Shown: piece after piece, positions 8,398 to 13,387 of the stretch
Position numbering within the stretch: position 1 is the stretch's first letter
Layout of the letters: the number at the start of each line of letters is the position of its first letter
Assembly (NCBI GenBank): GCA_012960835.1
Contig: DUAL01000248.1
Coordinates: forward strand, 1-13,387
Direction of reading: 5' to 3'
DNA: 13,387 nucleotides
Origin: Flavobacteriales bacterium
GTDB lineage: Bacteria > Bacteroidota > Bacteroidia > Flavobacteriales > BACL11
The notes under the pieces: generated by a model
Told to the model about the DNA's origin: nothing
Database searches by the model: none
Seen by the model: only the letters and a program-made list of their open reading frames with translations
Position numbers and translations under genes: made by a program

Positions 8398-11204
8398 TGA
8401 GGCCATTTTTAGATAAAATAGCAGAACGATTATTAAAAAAATTCCCGGAGGATATGGGGAATTTAGCGGTAGTATTGCCCAGTAAAAGGGCAGTAGTATT
8501 TCTGAAACATTATTTATCAAAAAAGATTTCAAAGCCCATTTTTTTGCCTCAGTTTTTTTCAGTAGAAGAATTTGTGGAGCATCTTTCTGGGCTGAAAGTT
8601 TTGGATAACATTTCCTTACAATTTTATCTTTATCAGTCCTATTTGGCACACCCTCCAAAAAATGCAGATTCCTTTGATGAATTCCTAAATTGGAGTAATG
8701 TGTTGTTGCACGATTTTAATGAAGTGGATAGAAGTATGGTAGATGCAAAAGCTATTTTCTCAAACTTAAGAAAAGTAAAAGAATTAGAAAATTGGAAGGT
8801 TGAGAATTGGAGTATGGCAGAAGAACCCTTAAGCAAAGAGCAAAATAATTTTGTTAATTTTTATCAGCAGATATATGATTGGTATTTGCATTTCAATCAA
8901 TCTTTATTAACGCAAAATGCTGCTTATCAGGGCATGGCTTATCGCAAGGCAGCAAATGAAATTAAGGAGGTAGAAATTTCTTGGGAAAAAGTATGGTTTG
9001 TTGGGCTCAATGCCCTTACAAAATCAGAACAGCAAATAATCGAATATCTAAAAAAAGAGGATATTGCTCGGGTTTTTTGGGATGCAGATAAATTCTATTA
9101 CAAGAATGAAAATCATGAGGCGGGCGGATTTTTACGTGAGCAAAGAAAAAGATGGAAGGAAGTTGATTTTAAGGGAGTAGGCGATTATTTTTCTAAACCC
9201 AAAAAAACATTTGATGTAGTAGCATGTCCAAAAAATATAGCACAAGCAAAGGTAGCAGCCCAAGTCCTAAATGGGTTTTCTGCGCAGGACTTGGATGCAT
9301 CTAATACTGCTATTATTTTGGCAGATGAGAGTTTATTGTATCCCGTGCTTAATCATTTACCAAAGAAAGTGAAAGAGTTGAATGTAACCATGGGAAGTCC
9401 GCTAAAAAACACACCTTTGTATGCCTTGGCCAGTGCACTGATGAGCATGCACATTCATGCACATAATTATCAAAAAAAGGCCTTTTATTACAAAGATGTT
9501 ATCCGACTTTTGGAACATCCTTATTTTGCAAAAATTTGCAATAAAGATTCATTATTTATCTTAAAAAAAATCATCAATAAAGAGAATTTTGTTTTAATCA
9601 GTGAGTCCTTAATCAAAGAGCATATCAAAGATGAATCATTACAATCTTTATTTAATCCTTGGAATTCCGCTAAAGATTCCATTGAAACGCTTGCTCAAAT
9701 AGTGAGTTTGTTGCGCAAGCCATTGGTTGGCAAAAAAGGAACGATAGAGTCAGAAATACTATTTGTTTTTTCTGAATGTATTATAATTTTAGATAAACTA
9801 CTAGGGGAGTTAAAGCAAGAAATAGAATTGAAAACCATGCAGAAAATACTGCAACAAATTATCGCCAAAGAAGTCATCCCTTTTAAAGGAGAACCGCTAA
9901 ATGGGGTGCAACTGATGGGGATTTTGGAAAGCAGAACACTTGACTTTAAAAACGTAATCATGCTATCGGTAAATGAAGGGACGCTTCCAAAAGGAAAAAG
10001 TGTGAATTCCTTTATTCCTTATGATATGAAAAAGTATTTTAAGTTACCTACTTATGCCGAAAGTGATGCTGTTTTTGCCTACCATTTTTATAGAATTTTA
10101 CAAAGAGCAGAACATGTTACTTTAATTTATAATACCCAGACGGATGATTTTGGAAGTGGTGAAAAAAGCCGATTTATCACCCAACTTTTATCCGAGTATA
10201 CTGCCACTCCAATTAGGGAATGTGTATTTAAAGGCGAGCAATTACAACTTAAAAACAACAATGAAATTACCATAAAAAATACAGGTTTGGAGGATGCTAT
10301 TTCTTCTTGGGCGAAAAAGGGAGTTTCTCCATCTGCCCTGAATAAATACAGTAATTGTTCCCTGTCTTTTTATTATCATTATTTGGCTAAAATCAGAAAA
10401 GATGATGCGGTGGATGAGTTTGCGGATGCTAGTCATTTAGGCACTGCTGTGCATAATGCTTTGGATAGGGTTTATGAAAAGGGCACCCTTAACGAAAAAT
10501 TAATTGAAACTTGGCAACCAAAGATTTTAAAACAGATAATTCAAGAATACAGAGTAATCCTGAAAAACAATAATTTGGAGGAAGGAAAAAATTATTTGAG
10601 TGTAGAAATTGCAAAAAAACTAACGCAAAAATTTTTGGATTTAGAGAAAAAGGAAATACTTAAAGCCAAGCAGAATGGAGAACAACTTACGATAAAAGGA
10701 TTGGAAGATGATTTAAGTGGGAGTATTCAGCTAAATAACACCACATTTAATTTGACAGGAAGGGTAGATAGGGTAGATGAATTAGGGGATGTATTGCGCA
10801 TTATTGATTACAAAACTGGAAAGGTGGAGGAGGGTGAAGTAACTTTCTTCAATTGGGACGAACTCTCAGAAAACAATAAGAAGGGCAAGGCCTTTCAACT
10901 TCTAATGTATGCTTATTTATATTTAAATAAGAATCCTCAGTATTTGGACAGAAAGGTAATTGCCGGTAATTTTTCCTTCAAAAATTTGAAAGAAGGACTT
11001 ATTTGTGTTTCAAGGAATAAAACGAACAAAGAGGGTAACAAAAGTAACAGTAAAGAGCAACTTTTGATAACTAAAAAAGTATTGCAAGAGTTTGAAGAGC
11101 AGCTCATTCAAATTTTAGATAAAATACAAACAGAAGATTTTGTACAAGTGGAGGATATAAAGGCGTGCAAGTGGTGCGATTATAAACTCATTTGTAATCG
11201 ATAA
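8397..11204 (+). CDS. addB: AddB-type nuclease subunit with iron-sulfur cysteines and no visible Walker A motif
   Basis: This is the partner subunit of AddA (935 residues). In known AddAB enzymes AddB has a degenerate helicase fold that reads the other strand, plus its own nuclease. Here the N-terminus (LAVVLPSKRAVVFLKHYL, about residues 23-40) sits where a P-loop would be expected but has no GxxGxGKT. The C-terminal PD-(D/E)XK nuclease is intact: H686 in GTAVHNAL, GRVDRVD with D791 and D794, DYKTG at 804-808, and Q834 with Y838 in FQLLMYAY. Four cysteines, C654, then C924, C927 and C933 (CKWCDYKLIC), match the C...Cx2Cx5C arrangement that holds a 4Fe-4S cluster around the AddB-type nuclease. 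It is shorter than Bacillus AddB (about 1170 residues). The ATG shares its A with the addA TAA, which supports coupled translation and a 1:1 complex. The gene order (addA first) is the reverse of Bacillus. Confidence 0.85.
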   Translation: MRPFLDKIAERLLKKFPEDMGNLAVVLPSKRAVVFLKHYLSKKISKPIFLPQFFSVEEFVEHLSGLKVLDNISLQFYLYQSYLAHPPKNADSFDEFLNWSNVLLHDFNEVDRSMVDAKAIFSNLRKVKELENWKVENWSMAEEPLSKEQNNFVNFYQQIYDWYLHFNQSLLTQNAAYQGMAYRKAANEIKEVEISWEKVWFVGLNALTKSEQQIIEYLKKEDIARVFWDADKFYYKNENHEAGGFLREQRKRWKEVDFKGVGDYFSKPKKTFDVVACPKNIAQAKVAAQVLNGFSAQDLDASNTAIILADESLLYPVLNHLPKKVKELNVTMGSPLKNTPLYALASALMSMHIHAHNYQKKAFYYKDVIRLLEHPYFAKICNKDSLFILKKIINKENFVLISESLIKEHIKDESLQSLFNPWNSAKDSIETLAQIVSLLRKPLVGKKGTIESEILFVFSECIIILDKLLGELKQEIELKTMQKILQQIIAKEVIPFKGEPLNGVQLMGILESRTLDFKNVIMLSVNEGTLPKGKSVNSFIPYDMKKYFKLPTYAESDAVFAYHFYRILQRAEHVTLIYNTQTDDFGSGEKSRFITQLLSEYTATPIRECVFKGEQLQLKNNNEITIKNTGLEDAISSWAKKGVSPSALNKYSNCSLSFYYHYLAKIRKDDAVDEFADASHLGTAVHNALDRVYEKGTLNEKLIETWQPKILKQIIQEYRVILKNNNLEEGKNYLSVEIAKKLTQKFLDLEKKEILKAKQNGEQLTIKGLEDDLSGSIQLNNTTFNLTGRVDRVDELGDVLRIIDYKTGKVEEGEVTFFNWDELSENNKKGKAFQLLMYAYLYLNKNPQYLDRKVIAGNFSFKNLKEGLICVSRNKTNKEGNKSNSKEQLLITKKVLQEFEEQLIQILDKIQTEDFVQVEDIKACKWCDYKLICNR

Positions 11205-11217
11205 TTTTATAAATTTG
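11191..11217 (+). promoter_or_regulatory. Candidate Bacteroidota promoter for the M43 protease gene
   Basis: TAAATTTG at 11210-11217 is a perfect match to the Bacteroidota -7 element TAnnTTTG. A TTTG at 11191-11194 could be the -33 element, but the spacer is 15 bases, shorter than the usual 19-21 or so, and it lies inside the end of addB. Transcription would start near 11224, giving a very short leader before the ATG at 11238. No hairpin terminator for addAB is visible in the 33-base gap. Confidence 0.4.
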
Positions 11218-11237
11218 TAAGCAAAAAAAGTAAGAAA

Positions 11238-13387
11238 ATGAAAAAATATTCTCTCCTTTTAGGTTTGATTATTAGCGTGTTATTTACACAAGCTCAAAGC
11301 AGGAATTGCGGTACCATGCAGCATTTGGATGAGTTGATACAAAGTGATTTGCAACTTGAGATGCGTATGCAACAAGAAGAATCTGCGATTCAGCAATGGA
11401 TAAATAATCAACCAGAGGGTTTCATATCCTCAGTAGTTATCACTATTCCAGTGGTCGTGCATGTTATTTATAAAACTTCTTCACAAAACATATCCACCGC
11501 ACAAGTGCAATCGCAAATTGACATATTGAATGAAGATTTTAGAAAATTAAATTCTGATGCATCTTTAGTTCCTTCAGCATTTTCTGGTGTAGCAGCCGAT
11601 TGTGAGATAGAATTTTGTTTGGCTGTTAGGGATCCAAACGGTAATATAACAACAGGAATTACTAGAACATATACTACTACCTCAAGTTTTTCTGGATATA
11701 CAAGTATGAAATATTCAAGTAGTGGTGGGCATAATGCCTGGAATACATCCGATTACTTAAATATTTGGGTATGTAATTTAAGTAGTGGTCTTCTAGGATT
11801 CGCTACTTTTCCAGGAGGTAATGCAAGTACAGATGGTGTTGTTTGTGATTATGCTTATTTTGGCGATATAGGTACAGCAACTTACCCTTATCATTTAGGA
11901 AGGACAGCAACCCATGAGGTAGGACATTATTTGAACCTTTGGCATATTTGGGGAAATTCAAATTGTGGAAATGATTATTGTAATGATACACCAACTCAAC
12001 AAACTTCAAATTATGGATGTCCTACTTTTCCTTCAACATCTAGTTGCAGTGGGAATGGCAACAATGGAGACATGTTTATGAACTATATGGACTATACTAA
12101 TGATGCATGTATGTATATGTTTTCAGATGATCAAAAAACAAGAATGCAAGCAACCCTAAACGGAAGCCGTTCTTCTTTACAAACTTCAAATGGCTGTGTA
12201 CCTGTAAATGTACCGATTGTGTTGAGCGCATCAATTACGGATGCAAGTTGTAATGGAAGTGCAGATGGTAGTATTGATTTAAGCGTAAGTGGTGGACTTG
12301 CTCCTTTTACTTATTCATGGAATAATGGAGCAAGTACTCAAGATATTTCTAACCTGGCAACAGGGAATTATACAGTTAGTGTAACAGATGCACAAGGACA
12401 AGTAGAAACTGCAACTTATACTATTGTTGAGCCAACTCTTATTAGCATAAGTTATAATGTAACAAATACTTCTGCTCCTGGCATGAGTGATGGCGCGATT
12501 TATACCAGTACAACAGGAGGGACTCCTCCTTATACCTATTATTGGGTATCGCCCTATTCCACTAATCAAAATTTGATTAATATCCCTGCTGGCACCTATA
12601 TTTTTTATGCTATTGATGACAATAATTGTTTTGCTACCTCATCTATATTAGTAGAAAATGGCACGCTTACTCCTATTTCTGTTTCAGTAAATATTACTCA
12701 TCTGAATTGCAATGGAGATGGAAATGGTAGTATTGATTTAAATGTTAGTGGTGGTATATTACCCTATAATTTTTTATGGAATAATGGCGCTACAACAGAG
12801 GATTTAACAAACCTTAGTGGAGGAAATTATACAATAAGTATTACAGATGCTTCCGGACAAACTTTTTCGGCTACTTATACAGTTGTTGAGCCAGCCCCAA
12901 TTAATATTAGCTATAATATTACAAATGCCTCTTCAGTTGGGGCTAATGATGGTGCTATTGATTTAACAGTTAGCGGAGGCACAACCCCTTACTTATATTA
13001 TTGGAATACAAGCCCAACACAAAACACACAGAATATTTCTAATTTGACCGCTGGTACTTATACGGTTTGGGTAGTTGATGCTAATAGTTGCATTGCTACA
13101 ATAGCAATTACTGTTTCTGAAAATACGACTATAATTTGTAATAGCCCTATTCCAACTGGCTTAAGTGTAACAGACTTAACCCATGACAGGGCAAAAGTTA
13201 ATTGGTTGGATGCAAATACATCACTTTGTTTGGTAGAGATGTACAGAATTCAATATAGAGAACTAGGAACATTCGTATGGAGTACAAAAACTGCATTGGG
13301 TTCTGGTCTTTGTAATTTTGGATTGACTACTACTAGCAAAATGTTATGGAACTTAACTCCATCTACTACTTATGAGTATAGAGCAAA
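11238..13387 (+). CDS. Secreted M43 (cytophagalysin-type) zinc metalloprotease with SprB repeats and a fibronectin III domain; 3' partial
   Basis: The frame runs open from the ATG at 11238 to the right edge (716 full codons). Residues 1-20 are a signal peptide ending TQAQ. A pro-region follows with CGT (C24) and a Glu/Gln-rich, probably helical segment. The catalytic domain spans about residues 68-310. It opens with IPVVVHVIYKT and the SQIDILNEDFRKLN segment typical of M43, and carries the zinc site HEVGHYLNLWH (H226, E227, H230, H236) and a Met-turn NYMDY with M284. Several cysteines (such as C122 and C127) may form disulfides. Four SprB-like domains follow (about residues 330-631), then the start of a fibronectin type III domain (from about residue 634, ending at SPSTTYEYRA-like sequence at the window edge). 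In the family such enzymes are exported by the T9SS, so a sorting domain is expected beyond the window. Substrate is unknown. The start is fixed by the signal peptide and the promoter position. Confidence 0.9.
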   Translation, partial: MKKYSLLLGLIISVLFTQAQSRNCGTMQHLDELIQSDLQLEMRMQQEESAIQQWINNQPEGFISSVVITIPVVVHVIYKTSSQNISTAQVQSQIDILNEDFRKLNSDASLVPSAFSGVAADCEIEFCLAVRDPNGNITTGITRTYTTTSSFSGYTSMKYSSSGGHNAWNTSDYLNIWVCNLSSGLLGFATFPGGNASTDGVVCDYAYFGDIGTATYPYHLGRTATHEVGHYLNLWHIWGNSNCGNDYCNDTPTQQTSNYGCPTFPSTSSCSGNGNNGDMFMNYMDYTNDACMYMFSDDQKTRMQATLNGSRSSLQTSNGCVPVNVPIVLSASITDASCNGSADGSIDLSVSGGLAPFTYSWNNGASTQDISNLATGNYTVSVTDAQGQVETATYTIVEPTLISISYNVTNTSAPGMSDGAIYTSTTGGTPPYTYYWVSPYSTNQNLINIPAGTYIFYAIDDNNCFATSSILVENGTLTPISVSVNITHLNCNGDGNGSIDLNVSGGILPYNFLWNNGATTEDLTNLSGGNYTISITDASGQTFSATYTVVEPAPINISYNITNASSVGANDGAIDLTVSGGTTPYLYYWNTSPTQNTQNISNLTAGTYTVWVVDANSCIATIAITVSENTTIICNSPIPTGLSVTDLTHDRAKVNWLDANTSLCLVEMYRIQYRELGTFVWSTKTALGSGLCNFGLTTTSKMLWNLTPSTTYEYRA
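12225..13136 (+). repeat. Four SprB-like domains arranged as two copies of a two-domain cassette (period 459 bases)
   Basis: The domains lie at about 12225-12437 (A1), 12438-12665 (B1), 12672-12896 (A2) and 12897-13136 (B2). Matching points in A1/A2 and in the first part of B1/B2 are all exactly 459 bases apart: for example the CNG codons at 12249 and 12708, WNNGA at 12318 and 12777, VEP at 12426 and 12885, and ISYN at 12447 and 12906. One codon is gained late in B2 (AGTY at 12588 and 13050, 462 apart). A1 and A2 share 41 of 68 residues by hand count, while A and B domains look much less alike. Confidence 0.85.

Noticed and set aside
5290..11204. The UvrD-like helicase plus PD-(D/E)XK nuclease pair as an anti-phage defence system
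   Set aside because: All motifs, the order of domains and the iron-sulfur cysteines fit housekeeping AddAB repair. No toxin, methylase, integrase or other defence gene is nearby.
12315..12569. Minus-strand open frame opposite the SprB repeats
   Set aside because: It lies fully inside the protease gene, gives a low-complexity Ser/Ile/Cys-rich protein without recognisable domains, and has no promoter. It is a shadow of the coding strand.
12225..13136. Regularly spaced repeats as a CRISPR array or DNA satellite
   Set aside because: The repeats are long, imperfect, in frame, and keep protein motifs with changes mostly at third positions. They are protein domain repeats.
1..13387. Functional link between the secreted-protein genes and addAB
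   Set aside because: There is an 85-base gap with a separate start, no shared domain, and different cell locations. Adjacency alone does not support a joint system.

Overview
The window is AT-rich DNA from a member of the Bacteroidota, most likely a gliding or environmental Flavobacteriia/Cytophagia-type lineage. The evidence is the repeated type IX secretion system (T9SS) sorting domains (two CHU_C/type B, one Por/type A), SprB-type repeats, an M43 cytophagalysin-type protease, signal peptides ending in ...AQ, start sites without Shine-Dalgarno sequences, and a TAnnTTTG-type -7 promoter element. A lower rank cannot be assigned from this sequence. All genes lie on the + strand. I see no tRNA, rRNA, CRISPR array, insertion sequence or attachment site.

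Region 1 (1-5204) is a tight run of three genes for secreted or surface proteins. The first is the C-terminal part of a large SprB/Ig-repeat protein with a type B sorting domain (5' end outside the window). Twelve bases later comes a sialidase-like Asp-box propeller protein with a type A sorting domain. One base after that comes a 909-residue protein with a predicted seven-bladed propeller, an InlB-B-like domain, a PKD domain and a type B sorting domain. The spacing suggests one transcript; any promoter is outside the window.

Region 2 (5290-11204) is a two-gene AddAB-type helicase-nuclease locus for processing double-strand breaks. addA has all the helicase motifs I could check plus a complete C-terminal PD-(D/E)XK nuclease, and it must start at a TTG codon. 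addB begins inside the addA stop codon (TAATG). It keeps a nuclease and the four-cysteine iron-sulfur pattern but has no recognisable Walker A motif. Together they look like a dual-nuclease AddAB enzyme that makes 3' single-stranded tails for RecA.

Region 3 (11238-13387, open at the right edge) encodes a secreted M43 zinc metalloprotease: signal peptide, pro-region, catalytic domain with an HExxH-type site and Met-turn, four SprB-like repeats, then the start of a fibronectin type III domain. It probably has its own promoter just after the addB stop. The four repeats are two copies of a two-domain cassette with an almost exact 459-base period, the most unusual structural feature I found.

I see no clear sign of a new multi-gene system. 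The secreted-protein genes and the DNA repair pair look like ordinary neighbours. The points worth a second look concern protein architecture: the cassette duplication with split cysteines, the seven-bladed propeller, the CxCC cluster in the sialidase-like protein, the Walker-less AddB, and the forced TTG start.
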